A stretch of DNA of 64,000 bases from Thermotogota bacterium ADurb.Bin062 (GTDB lineage: Bacteria; Thermotogota; Thermotogae; MWEM01), in assembly GCA_002071085.1 (NCBI GenBank), contig MWEM01000003.1, positions 31,023 to 95,022 of the forward strand, written 5' to 3'. The notes under the pieces are model-generated. The model had not been told where the DNA came from and ran no database searches. It saw only the letters and a program-made list of their open reading frames with translations. A program made the position numbers and the translations under genes. Shown here piece after piece: positions 8,485 to 17,900 of this stretch. Numbering within the stretch: position 1 is the first letter of the stretch; each line of letters opens with the position of its first letter.

Positions 8485-9798
8485 ATGTCCATACCGACCG
8501 CTTTGGGGTTTTTGGGCCAAACCATCTACGACGTGGTGGATATGATATGGATCGGACGGGTATCCAGCGCCGCCGTCGCCGGTATCACCATCTTCGTCAT
8601 CGTTTTTTGGACGGTGGAAGTCCTGAACGAAATCATCGGGATCAGTTCCGTTTCGTTGATCTCGCAAAGCTTCGGAGCGAAGGACTACGAGCGCACCCGA
8701 CGCGTGATCGAACAGACTTTGACCTTCAAGGCGCTGATGGCTCTGCTGGCCATGATATTCCTGTTAATCTTCCTAAAGCCTTTGTTGGGCTTTCTCACAC
8801 AGGACGAAGAGGTGTTGAAACACGCTTTGGATTACGGATTCATCCGGCTCTTCTTCCTACCGATGATGTTCTCTTCGTATACGGTCAATACGGCGTTGCG
8901 CTGCGTAGGCGACGCCAAGAGCCCGATGATGATTATGCTCTTCGTCTCTATCCTCAACGCGGTCCTCGACCCGATTTTCATTTTTGAGCGCGTTCCGGGC
9001 ACATCGCTCCCGGGCTTGAACCTCGGTGTCTTTGGCGCGGGGCTCGCAACGGTGATCTCGATCTCCATCGCGTTTGCGATCGGCTTCTACTTGCTCTATT
9101 CCGGAAAACGGGGAATCAAGATATCCCTTAGGGGGCTGTTGAAGCTCGACTGGTCGATCGACTATCGACTACTCACGATAGGCCTGCCCACGGGCTTCGA
9201 AATGCTCATCCAGAAGGCCTCCTGGTACCTCGCGATGAAAGTCATCGCGGCTTTCGGCACGGTAGCCGTCGCCACAATCGGCATCGGCAACCGGTTTACA
9301 AGTTTATTGGGAATGCCTTTGATCGGCTTGTACGTCGGAAGCACGGCCATCGTCGGGCAAAACCTGGGCGCTAATCGAATCACTACAGCTCGAGAAACCG
9401 TTAAGGCCGGGGTCGTCGTCGGCGCGATTTTCGTCGCTATCGCCGCTGGCCTGGCCTTCTCGTTCCCAGAAGGGATCATGCGTATCTTTATCGATGATCC
9501 GGCGGTTGTCAACCTAGGCATCGCGATGGTACGCATCCTCGCGCCGGGCGTTTTATTTCTTGCCGTGTTTTACGGGATTGCCGCCGCTTTCGGGGGCTCG
9601 GGGTACATGAAGCCGTTTATTACAGCCAGCGTGATCAGCCGCTGCTGCGTGCTGTTGCCGTTACTCGCAATTTTTGCCTTTCTTTTAAACTGGCCCGTCG
9701 AGACCATCTGGGTCACCCTGGTACTGACCGATGCCGCCTCCGCGCTCGTGATGTTCTTCGCCTATTGCCAGAGAAAATGGGAGTCTAAAAGAGTGTGA
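8485..9798 (+). CDS. MATE family multidrug/metabolite exporter
   Basis: An inner-membrane antiporter with about twelve hydrophobic segments. MATE signatures include IYDVVDMIWIGRVS near the start, ISQSFGAKDYERTRRVI, and, in the second half, GLPTGFEMLIQKASW and IVGQNLGANRITTARETV, which show the typical two-fold repeat. The ATG at 8485 has no ribosome binding site and would cut off the conserved family N-terminus. The frame is open upstream and reads IEKRDLTTGGVYRNLFAMS from an ATA codon at 8434, eight bases after GAAGGAAG. The true start may therefore be the non-standard ATA, giving about 17 more residues. It follows the ATP-grasp/methyltransferase gene by about 60-110 bases and probably exports that enzyme's product. 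Confidence 0.85.
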   Translation: MSIPTALGFLGQTIYDVVDMIWIGRVSSAAVAGITIFVIVFWTVEVLNEIIGISSVSLISQSFGAKDYERTRRVIEQTLTFKALMALLAMIFLLIFLKPLLGFLTQDEEVLKHALDYGFIRLFFLPMMFSSYTVNTALRCVGDAKSPMMIMLFVSILNAVLDPIFIFERVPGTSLPGLNLGVFGAGLATVISISIAFAIGFYLLYSGKRGIKISLRGLLKLDWSIDYRLLTIGLPTGFEMLIQKASWYLAMKVIAAFGTVAVATIGIGNRFTSLLGMPLIGLYVGSTAIVGQNLGANRITTARETVKAGVVVGAIFVAIAAGLAFSFPEGIMRIFIDDPAVVNLGIAMVRILAPGVLFLAVFYGIAAAFGGSGYMKPFITASVISRCCVLLPLLAIFAFLLNWPVETIWVTLVLTDAASALVMFFAYCQRKWESKRV

Positions 9799-9885
9799 AG
9801 GGCGTTTCACCTCGGAGCCGCGCTCTCACGATCGGACCTATCGCCTAAGCGCCGTTTTCTTTCTGCCCACCACTTGTGACTCCTC

Positions 9886-9915
9886 TTGACTTAACCGAAG
9901 TGAAACTGTTAAAAT
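9886..9915 (+). promoter_or_regulatory. Sigma-70-type promoter of the metal ABC transporter operon
   Basis: TTGACT at 9886-9891 and TAAAAT at 9910-9915 are separated by 18 bases, the best -35/-10 pair in the window. It lies about 300 bases before the substrate-binding protein, so the transcript has a long leader. Confidence 0.55.
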
Positions 9916-10211
9916 CACCGCGAATGCTTGGCGCAAACCATTTCTTGCATCACCTTGTGGAGAACGGGAAGGCGCGCTCGCTATCCTTTCGGACGTCGGC
10001 TCGATTCTACGCCCCTTATCGCGAGTATCCGCCCATTATTCATTCAACAAACGCTGTCGACCTGCCCAGTCGTTCTTGAGGGGGATAAGAGGCAAGCCTA
10101 TCAAACCCTAAGGCGGGCCGGAGGGGCGACATGTGGCTTTTATCAAGCGATCCCGTCAACGGCTCCACAACTGTGGAAGACGCAAAGGCCCTTACAATAG
10201 GAGGTAAAGGG
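9916..10211 (+). other. Long 5' leader of the metal transporter operon
   Basis: This gene-free stretch lies between the promoter and the ATG at 10212. It contains a short palindrome CCACAACTGTGG (10165-10176), which could be a repressor half-site or an RNA hairpin, and several GC-rich tracts. It does not match a metal riboswitch I recognise, nor a classical Zur or MntR box. Confidence 0.35.
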
Positions 10212-11036
10212 ATGAAGAAAACCCTATTCTGGTTGTGTTTGGCCATCCTCTTTTCTCTTTCCGCCTTCTCCGCCGTGCGGATCACCGTCACCATACAACC
10301 TTATTACTTGATTTTGGAAGAACTGAAAACGTCGAACGTGGAAGTGCGCAGGCTCATCGACGCGTCTCAGAATCCCCATACTTTCTCTCCCTCCGTCGGT
10401 CAGGGAAAGTTGCTCTACGATTCGGGCATTATTCTGTATAATGGGTTGCATCTCGAGAATTACCTTGAACCAACCCTCGAGTCCATAAAACACCAAGGGA
10501 AAACGGTGATCGCGGTGAGCGACTGGATCTCCTCAGCCGTCAATCCCCATATCTGGCTGGATCCGGTATGGTTAGGCGAGGAGATTATCCCCGGTTTGAG
10601 GGAGCTGCTCCTCTCCGTCGACCCCGAAAACCGTGATCATTACCTATCAGAAAGTCAGCGGATGATCGAAGAGATCGAACGGTTGCATCTCGAACTGAAG
10701 GCCTATCTTTCGGCGTATACAGGAAAAACTGTGATCATGTCGCACCCGAGTTTCGCCTATTTTTTCGAACGATACGGTTTGAAACTCGACTCCATCTTCG
10801 AAGGAGAGGGGGACGAGCCCACGGCGGGTAAGATGAAGGCTTTGATCGACGGTCTTAAGGATAGACAAGTCATCGCGTTGTTTTTGGAACCGCAGCAGCC
10901 CCGGCGGTACGTCGAAATCTTGGCGAAGGAAGGGAAGATCGCGGTAGGAACCTTGGATCCGCTCGGGTGGAACGCCCCTTCCATCATTCAGCTGCTCAGG
11001 TCGAATTTCGAAGAAATAAAACGGGTTTTCCCTTGA
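10212..11036 (+). CDS. znuA: Metal ABC transporter substrate-binding protein (ZnuA family)
   Basis: Start ATG 10212 is preceded by AGGAGG and begins a signal peptide (MKKTLFWLCLAILFSLSAFS). An in-frame ATG at 10131 lacks these features. The 274-residue protein shows the cluster A-I layout: first metal histidine in NPHTFSPS, second in NPHIWLDP, third in MSHPSFAYFFERYGL, and the C-terminal aspartate in GTLDPLG. The usual His-rich loop of ZnuA is missing, so zinc versus manganese cannot be decided. The protein would capture the ion outside the membrane and hand it to the permease encoded two genes downstream. It is the first gene of a three-gene operon. Confidence 0.85.
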   Translation: MKKTLFWLCLAILFSLSAFSAVRITVTIQPYYLILEELKTSNVEVRRLIDASQNPHTFSPSVGQGKLLYDSGIILYNGLHLENYLEPTLESIKHQGKTVIAVSDWISSAVNPHIWLDPVWLGEEIIPGLRELLLSVDPENRDHYLSESQRMIEEIERLHLELKAYLSAYTGKTVIMSHPSFAYFFERYGLKLDSIFEGEGDEPTAGKMKALIDGLKDRQVIALFLEPQQPRRYVEILAKEGKIAVGTLDPLGWNAPSIIQLLRSNFEEIKRVFP

Positions 11037-11066
11037 GCGGGGGTCTTGGCCATTGGAGGGTATAGA

Positions 11067-11810
11067 ATGAAATCGGCGCCGATCTTGGAAGTCTCTCAAA
11101 TCTCTTATCAAAAACACGGACACGACATACTCCGGGACATCTCCTTTTCGTTGCTACCGGGGGAGTTTGCCGGGATCATCGGGCCGAATGGGGCGGGAAA
11201 GTCCACGCTCTTGCGGATCATCGTCGGCGAGATCAAGCAGTACACGGGGACGGTTCGATGTTCGTGTAAGATCGGGTACGTGCCACAAAGAAAGGAGTTT
11301 CAGCGCGACTTTCCGATCAAGGCGCGGGAAGTCGTTGCGATGGGGATGTATCAGCGGCGGGGACTCTCGCGCGTTTTTTCACAAAATGATTGGGAAGCGT
11401 GTAAGCGTCTGTTAGACCGTGTCGGAATCGGCGAGTTGTCGGAGGAGCCGATCGGCTTTTTTTCCGGCGGGGAATACCAGCGCCTGATGCTGGCGAGGGC
11501 GATCGCCTATGAACCCGACCTATTGGTCTTGGATGAGCCAGAAGCCGGGGTGGACGAGATGGGGAAGGTCTCCTTTTACGAGCTGCTGACGCATTGGCGG
11601 AAAGAACAGCAGCGCTCGATCTTGCTGGTCAGTCACGACATCGGGCTGGTCTTGAGCGCTTGTGACACGATCATGTGCCTGAATAAGTCATTGCATTGCC
11701 ATAAAGACGCGGCCACCGTATCTACCGAAGACCTGCAAAGCGTTTACACCGAAGACTTCGATATCCTGATCAAAGGGAATCGCCATTTCGAAAAGGAGCA
11801 TCAGCGATGA
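11067..11810 (+). CDS. znuC: Metal ABC transporter ATP-binding protein (ZnuC/MntB type)
   Basis: ATG 11067 follows GGAGGG; an upstream ATG-like start at 11046 is less likely. The 247-residue ATPase has Walker A GPNGAGKST, Q-loop in YVPQRKEFQRDFP, the ABC signature SGGEYQRLMLARA, Walker B LLVLDEPEAG and the switch histidine in LLVSHDIG. The DFP-motif next to the Q-loop is characteristic of zinc/manganese uptake ATPases. It powers the ABC-3 permease encoded by the next gene, with which it overlaps by four bases (ATGA). Confidence 0.88.
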   Translation: MKSAPILEVSQISYQKHGHDILRDISFSLLPGEFAGIIGPNGAGKSTLLRIIVGEIKQYTGTVRCSCKIGYVPQRKEFQRDFPIKAREVVAMGMYQRRGLSRVFSQNDWEACKRLLDRVGIGELSEEPIGFFSGGEYQRLMLARAIAYEPDLLVLDEPEAGVDEMGKVSFYELLTHWRKEQQRSILLVSHDIGLVLSACDTIMCLNKSLHCHKDAATVSTEDLQSVYTEDFDILIKGNRHFEKEHQR

Positions 11811-12664
11811 TGGGGTTTCTAAGCGACCTCGCGCAGTACCACTTTCTGTGGCTCGCCTTTCTGACCTCTCTCTTTGTCGGCCTTCTGAGCGGGACTCTTT
11901 CACCGATCATCGTCAGTCGGAAGATCGAATACATCAGCGATGGCGTCGCGCACGCTACCTTCGCTGGCGTCGCTTTCTCGTTTTTGATCGGCGTGAGCGC
12001 GTTGCCCATCGCGGTTCTGGCCGCTCTGCTGTTTGCCTTCGCGGTCAGCGTGTTCAGCCGAAGGCAGAGGGCATCCGAAAACGTGATGATCGGTATCTTC
12101 CTCCCGCTCTTTATGGCGTTAGGCGTTCTATTCGTCTCGCTCGCGAAGGGGTACGTCCCGGATATGATGGGCTTCTTGTTCGGAAATATCCTCTTGATTT
12201 CCGAAACGGATCTCTGGTTTTTGGCGATCGTGTGGGTCACGGTCACCTGTTTTGTCGCGCTGTTTTTTCGGGAAATACAGTTTTACGCCTTTGACGAAGG
12301 GATGGCCAAGCACTATGGCGTCCCTGTCGCTTTCATCCATTACGTCACGCTGCTATGCCTTTCGCTTAGCGTGGTCGCTTCCGTGAAGATCGCCGGCGTC
12401 ATCCTCGTGAACGCGTTCCTGATCACGCCCGGAGTGACGGCCCGATTCGTCGCAAAATCTTTCGCCCAGATGATCGGCTACGCGGTTCTGCTCAGCCTAT
12501 TTGCGTGCTTCTTCGGTTTGTACTTGGGATACCGGTTGGATGCGCCCCCCGGGACGACCATGGTTTTCACGCTGTTCGGAGAGTTTCTATTGTTTTACCT
12601 CCTCGGATTGAAAAAGCCCACCACGCGCGGCGATCGGAAAAGCGAACAGAAGTCGGAACGTTAG
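11807..12664 (+). CDS. znuB: Metal ABC transporter permease (ABC-3 family)
   Basis: A 285-residue membrane protein with about eight hydrophobic helices, starting within the stop codon of the ATPase gene. ABC-3 hallmarks include FVGLLSGTLSPIIVSRKIEYISDGVAHATFAGVA near the N-terminus and VKIAGVILVNAFLITPGVTARF in the middle. It forms the transmembrane channel of the zinc/manganese uptake system with the two preceding products. The C-terminus is charged (TRGDRKSEQKSER) and cytoplasmic. The next gene is convergent, only 54 bases away, without an obvious terminator between them. Confidence 0.88.
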   Translation: MMGFLSDLAQYHFLWLAFLTSLFVGLLSGTLSPIIVSRKIEYISDGVAHATFAGVAFSFLIGVSALPIAVLAALLFAFAVSVFSRRQRASENVMIGIFLPLFMALGVLFVSLAKGYVPDMMGFLFGNILLISETDLWFLAIVWVTVTCFVALFFREIQFYAFDEGMAKHYGVPVAFIHYVTLLCLSLSVVASVKIAGVILVNAFLITPGVTARFVAKSFAQMIGYAVLLSLFACFFGLYLGYRLDAPPGTTMVFTLFGEFLLFYLLGLKKPTTRGDRKSEQKSER

Positions 12665-12718
12665 CGACGCGAGTTGTTAGAGATCGTTCACGCCCATCAA
12701 AACAGGCGTCAGGCGCTC

Positions 12719-14938
12719 TCACTTGTCGAATGCCATTTTACGACGTTGCTTGTCTCGATGGAGCGCTTTACCCTCTGATGAAATCGTGTAGTGTTGGCCA
12801 TCCCAAGAGAAGTCCCAGCGTTTACCGGCGATGAGGACCCCCTTGACGTCATAAGCGCAATCGAAGGGGAAAGGGTCGACCTCGATTTGCGTCTCCCCGA
12901 TCGTCAAGCCGATCAGGTATCGGAAGTAGAGATCCACCACCCAAGAGTGTTGATAATCGTCTACGCCGCGATACACCGAGGCTTTCCCGTTAAAAGGGTT
13001 ATAGTGCTCGAAACAGTTCGGGCGCTCGACGTCGCCTTCAAAAAACATCATCCGAACGAACTTATTGATGAATTCGACGGTTTTCGCCCGTAGTTCCTGA
13101 TCCGAAAAGCGTCTGGCGGAGAGTCCCAAGGCGTCCGCGATGTGGCTGTTCGTCATAGGCCACACCCTGCCGTTCCAGGGGCAGTTGTGTCGTTTTCCTT
13201 TCCATTGCGCCCACGGGTCGAAGTATAGGTCTCCTACCGCCGTGGCCGGTACGGGGTAAGGCGTCCAGAATTCCTTCTCGTTGAGCAAGTGCTTTTTTAA
13301 GCCGGGCAGGTGTTTTTCAGAAACGATATCGGTCATATAGGGGTAGAAGCAGACGGCGGCTTTGATCTTCGTCCGGGAGAAATCCCGCGGGTTCACGTCG
13401 TAAAACATCTCGTCTTCTTCATCCCACATCTCGCTCAGAACCGCCTCTCGTATCTTTTCCGCTCCCGCTTTCCATCGATCGCGCTCTTCGCCCTTTCCGA
13501 TCTTATCGGCCGCCCACGCCAGCGCCTTCTTCAAGTTGTAGATATAGATCGTGGCGTCTATTCCCTTCAGACGGATGTTGTTGATCCACCCGTATCGGTC
13601 CGCCATCTCATCCACAGCCTGATACCGGCTCATATACTCCTGACCGGTTTCAAACTGATCGACCACGTCGTAAAGTCCGCTGTTTTCGCGGTCTCTTATC
13701 TCGTCGAAAAACGTGGCGTACCGCTTCAACCCCTCATACACAGTTTTCAGGTACTCGATGTCGGGATGCACCGCTTGCGTTTCCCGAAGGGCGCGCCCCC
13801 AGTCCGCATGGTAGAACCCATTCTCCTGCACACCGTTCAAATAGATATGCCCAACGAAAGACCCGTCCGTGCGCTGGTTTTCTATGAAATTCCTCAAACT
13901 CCCTTTCGCGATCGCGTCCTCGCGCATCCAGCGAGTTTCTAGCATATGACACTGCGCGCTGTAGGTTATTAACACACGGAAGTACTCCAATCCTTCCGCT
14001 ATGGCAGGGTAGCGCATTTTTCCTTCTTGCGTGTCTAAGGTGAATAGGCGCAATCCGTACCAACGGTACCAATAGTACTTCTCTAACCAGGGGTCGGTAC
14101 AAGAAAAGAGCGGCACCGACGAAAAATGGGACTCCCAATTTTGCGCCGAAACTCCGACGATGTCCGTCTCCAACGACCGCCGCATCGCGTTTTCTACCGC
14201 TTCGGCGCTACTGCCCATAGCCATTCCGCAGAGAAAAGATTTCGCTTGGCCGGGTAAGAGTGTGTGGGGCGCTTCGATACCCATATACAGCAACCCGTTT
14301 AACGTGATGCCGTCTGTGTTCTCTTCGTTCAACAGCCCATCGGACGTCAATTTCTCGTAGAAGGGCGTGAGGTGCCAATAGGGAAGGTTTCCCGTATTCT
14401 CTGAAAAAGAGACATTGGCGCTGCGCCCGTTTTGAAGGGTCAGCCCGGCATAGACCGTCACCGGTTTACGAATTCCTTTTACCAAACGCTTTTTATACAC
14501 GATATGATCGGTCTGTCGGCGTATCAGTTGCGTGTCTTCCAGTGTCTCGTCTTCATTTCGTTTTTGCGCGGTCCAAAGGACGGTTTGGAGTGTTAGCGGT
14601 CTTTCCGTCCGATTCGTCAGCGTGACCCGAATGCCCAAGAAATCGTCTGGAGTGAGCGTCTTTTCTTCCTCCAGGATCAAATCGTCGCACTCGTAGGCGC
14701 AAGTCCAGCAAGCGGGGGTCCATTCCCGTTTCGTCTGTTTCCAAGCGTAGGGATTTCCGTTTTCTAAAATATCGTAGGTGAACCCGGGGTCCACACGCAG
14801 GTCATAGTACCCGGCGTTATCCCAGAGTCCGGGATGGTGTAAAAAACTCGGGAAAGGCGGAGTCCAGGTGAGCTTTTTTCCACCGCCTATATACCATTTA
14901 TCGGAGCGTTTTAAGAATTTCAACACAGAATTTTCCAT
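12719..14938 (-). CDS. Six-hairpin glycoside hydrolase (MGH1/GH63-like)
   Basis: This 739-residue protein has no signal peptide and is probably cytoplasmic. An N-terminal beta-rich domain (to about residue 260) is followed by an (alpha/alpha)6 barrel. The barrel holds DPWLEKYYWYRWYGLRLF near 280, TYSAQCHMLETRWM and HADWGRALRETQAVH. Near 600 it has CPWNGRVWPMTNSHIADALG, which is the MGH1-like/GH63-type catalytic surround. Related enzymes act on mannosyl- or glucosylglycerate, trehalose-like or other small alpha-glycosides. It is the last gene of the LacI-controlled ABC sugar operon and lies 21 bases after the other hydrolase, so it likely processes the imported sugar. The exact substrate is not predictable here. 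Confidence 0.65.
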   Translation of the reverse strand: MENSVLKFLKRSDKWYIGGGKKLTWTPPFPSFLHHPGLWDNAGYYDLRVDPGFTYDILENGNPYAWKQTKREWTPACWTCAYECDDLILEEEKTLTPDDFLGIRVTLTNRTERPLTLQTVLWTAQKRNEDETLEDTQLIRRQTDHIVYKKRLVKGIRKPVTVYAGLTLQNGRSANVSFSENTGNLPYWHLTPFYEKLTSDGLLNEENTDGITLNGLLYMGIEAPHTLLPGQAKSFLCGMAMGSSAEAVENAMRRSLETDIVGVSAQNWESHFSSVPLFSCTDPWLEKYYWYRWYGLRLFTLDTQEGKMRYPAIAEGLEYFRVLITYSAQCHMLETRWMREDAIAKGSLRNFIENQRTDGSFVGHIYLNGVQENGFYHADWGRALRETQAVHPDIEYLKTVYEGLKRYATFFDEIRDRENSGLYDVVDQFETGQEYMSRYQAVDEMADRYGWINNIRLKGIDATIYIYNLKKALAWAADKIGKGEERDRWKAGAEKIREAVLSEMWDEEDEMFYDVNPRDFSRTKIKAAVCFYPYMTDIVSEKHLPGLKKHLLNEKEFWTPYPVPATAVGDLYFDPWAQWKGKRHNCPWNGRVWPMTNSHIADALGLSARRFSDQELRAKTVEFINKFVRMMFFEGDVERPNCFEHYNPFNGKASVYRGVDDYQHSWVVDLYFRYLIGLTIGETQIEVDPFPFDCAYDVKGVLIAGKRWDFSWDGQHYTISSEGKALHRDKQRRKMAFDK

Positions 14939-14959
14939 CGTTTCCGTTTCCCTCCTGAT

Positions 14960-17900
14960 CTATCCTTCAATTTCTATGAAATGAGCGTAGTACTCACCCG
15001 TTGAGCCTTTTATTTCGCAGCGCAACGCGCCTTCGTGGTAAACCGACCCTTTACATTCGTATTTCTTACCCAGATACCCGTATATCACCGTCGGAACGTT
15101 CGCGGGCACCTCTGTTTCCAGTAGCCACGAGCGGTTGGTTTTTTCCCATCCAATTATCCGCGGAAACCGACTCGGCCCGTGTTCGGAAAATTCCGGGACG
15201 ATGGCCATCCATTCGAAAGGCGTTTGATAATCGATCTCTATGGTGACCTCATCCGAACAGAGGATTTTGGGTAGGGGTATTTTCACGTAATGGATACCGG
15301 GGGGCGAGTCCGGAACACTGTAGCCGGAAGGGTATGAGAACCTCTTTTCAGAGGAGACGCGTACGCCTTCGGGTTTCGGTCTCTTCTGGCCCACCACAAC
15401 CCGTATGTTTTCAGCTTGTTTCGGAATATACGGGGCAAAGTCTATCTCCAGGTCCCGGTTCGAACGCACTCGATACCGTTGATGAACGGTTACCGCATCC
15501 CCTATTTCCTGGGATCGTTCGTAGTCTAGAGAGATTTCGGCATCCCCGCACTTCAATTGAGAAACGGTCAGGCGAGAAAGGTTCGGGGGAATCTGTGGAG
15601 ATAGCGTAACGGCCTTTTTTAACGCGTCCGGAGAAAAACCGACAACCCCTTCGATCCAAGGCTGCACCGCCATACTCTCCGACCACGCTTGGTGCAAACA
15701 TACCCCGGATGATTGGTAGAGCTCGCCGTGAAGGACTTCTCGGATATACCCTTTCGCGTAATAATCCGAATCCTTCAAACTCGCGCAGACATGAGTAAAA
15801 CCGCTTAGAGCCGCGCCGGCAGCGAATTCTGACAGAGACGCCCAACCCGTAAACAAAGGCCAAACGGAGCCCTCGTGATATCCTCCGGGATTGTAGACGC
15901 CGCTGCTTTTCCCGATAATCCTGACCCCCCAATCGGTAGAGTAATCGTATCTGGAAAAGTCGCGGGCGTGCGCCTGCGCGGCAGCTCCGGTCAGACTCCC
16001 CAGATAGATGCCAACCGCAGGTAAAACAGTGAAGTGGTCGATACGCTCTCCATTGACATCTATGCCGAGGCCGTAACGCTGCCTTTCCGGATTGAGAAAC
16101 CTCGGAAGCGCATGAGCTACCTTAAGGTGTAAAGAAGAGACCTTGTCGAAGGTCACTGAGTCCTCCTCTATAAAAGGCAACAAATCGACCAGTTCCTTTA
16201 GAACGATGTGCCAAATAACGTTGAGGTATAAGCTCGCGTGAGAAAGGTAGAGCTTCCCACCTTCTATCCAACCGTGCCCGGCAATGGTGTTTTCGATGCA
16301 CCCGTCACCGTCGGTGTCCGTCGACGCGCAATAGTCTAAGGCCATCAAGAGATTCCGCTTATACCGTTTGAACCATTCGATATTCCCGGTATGCTTCAAG
16401 TACCGTATCGCCGTTAACAGGAACAACGGCGTCGCGTCTGCCGCATCATAATGAACCAAGCCGCTCGTCGACAATTCGTGATAGATTTTCCCCGTCAATT
16501 CTTGGTACCGTATCAGCAGCTCGAGATTTTCTCGCACCGTTTCGGCGTCTCCCCAATCTAGCATCGCCAGGGAAACCCATTCGCTGTCACGCCCGAAGTA
16601 CCACGCGTATCCGGGCCTTGCGCGGTTCCAACCGGAACGGCTATTGGCGTATCCGGCGACGAGGCCGGTACCCAGAAGCGGCGTGCTGACTCGGAATTTC
16701 AGCGTAGCGATCATCGCGCGCTCTATGCGCCGGTCCCATTCGGAATGATCGGCTCGTATCCGGACACAGCGATCGAGGTAGTCCGCGTAATAATGAACGG
16801 ATCGGTCAAGCTCCTCTTGAAAAGAGACGCCTTCTATGAGCTCTTCTCCTTCGATGGCAGCGCAGAGGGTTAGGCATAGAGAATGTTGCATCGAAACAGC
16901 GAGCGCGCCGGTTAATAGATTTTCGTCGGAAGTGGCCTCGATCTCGGCCGGGCGGTTCACGGTCATACGGCACGCGCAACGGTGATCTCCTGTCCAAAAG
17001 GAGAGCGTGCCGGTCTGCGCGTCTTTCGTATAGCGCCGGTCCCCACTGTAATCATCGTCCATCGGCCAGGATATCCGCAGGTCGGTTTCGAAGCGTAACG
17101 AGATGCGATGAACACCCGAATCTCGCGCCTCGAACTGTATCCCAAGGAGCGGTTTGTCGATGCTGGCGAAAACCAACACAGAGGCTTCTTCGGTCTCAAA
17201 CAGTAGGTAAGCCGGCTCTATCACGGTGTTGATCAGGAGGGACGACAGGGGACGCCCATCGACCGCAATCTCCAACTTTTTCAGAATCCGATAGGGATGC
17301 GCCCATACCTCCCGTATGTTTCCGTCATCCACGGCGTTCACCAGAATACGCGCGCCGGACGTGTTCGTGTAGTGGCCGGTCCGAAGTTTGGGCACCGAAA
17401 TGCGTAGCGGTGTCGCATCCGGAAACCTATGGGCTTTTTCTATAACCAATTCTTTATGAGAGGCCGTTTTTTCAAAAAAACCATGGGTGATCTCGGGCCA
17501 ACACGGGTACTCTTCCGAAGACGCGCGAAGCATGTAGTCTTCGATATTCGCGCGAAATCTTTCCACCAGCGTTTCGTATGGGTAATGCCTTCGCGTTTCC
17601 GGGTAGAGGAAACCCCCGACACAGAGGATTTTTTCAGACGGGTACTCCCATATGAGGGCGCGACTCCTGACGTAGTCAATGAACCGCTTTTCTACCGCGA
17701 TCACCTTGGCGTTTTTTCCACAATACAAGGACACTTCTCCGTACGGCGGATCCAGAACGTCGAGCAGCACGGAGTAGAACCCTCCGTGTAAACCGTTAAA
17801 TATCGGATGGTGTTGGTAGCTTTGGAATCCTCTTTTATCCCAAGGCCCTCGGATTTTTTCTATAGGCTCGGTCTTCACCGCTTCGGCGTTATCGATTCCG

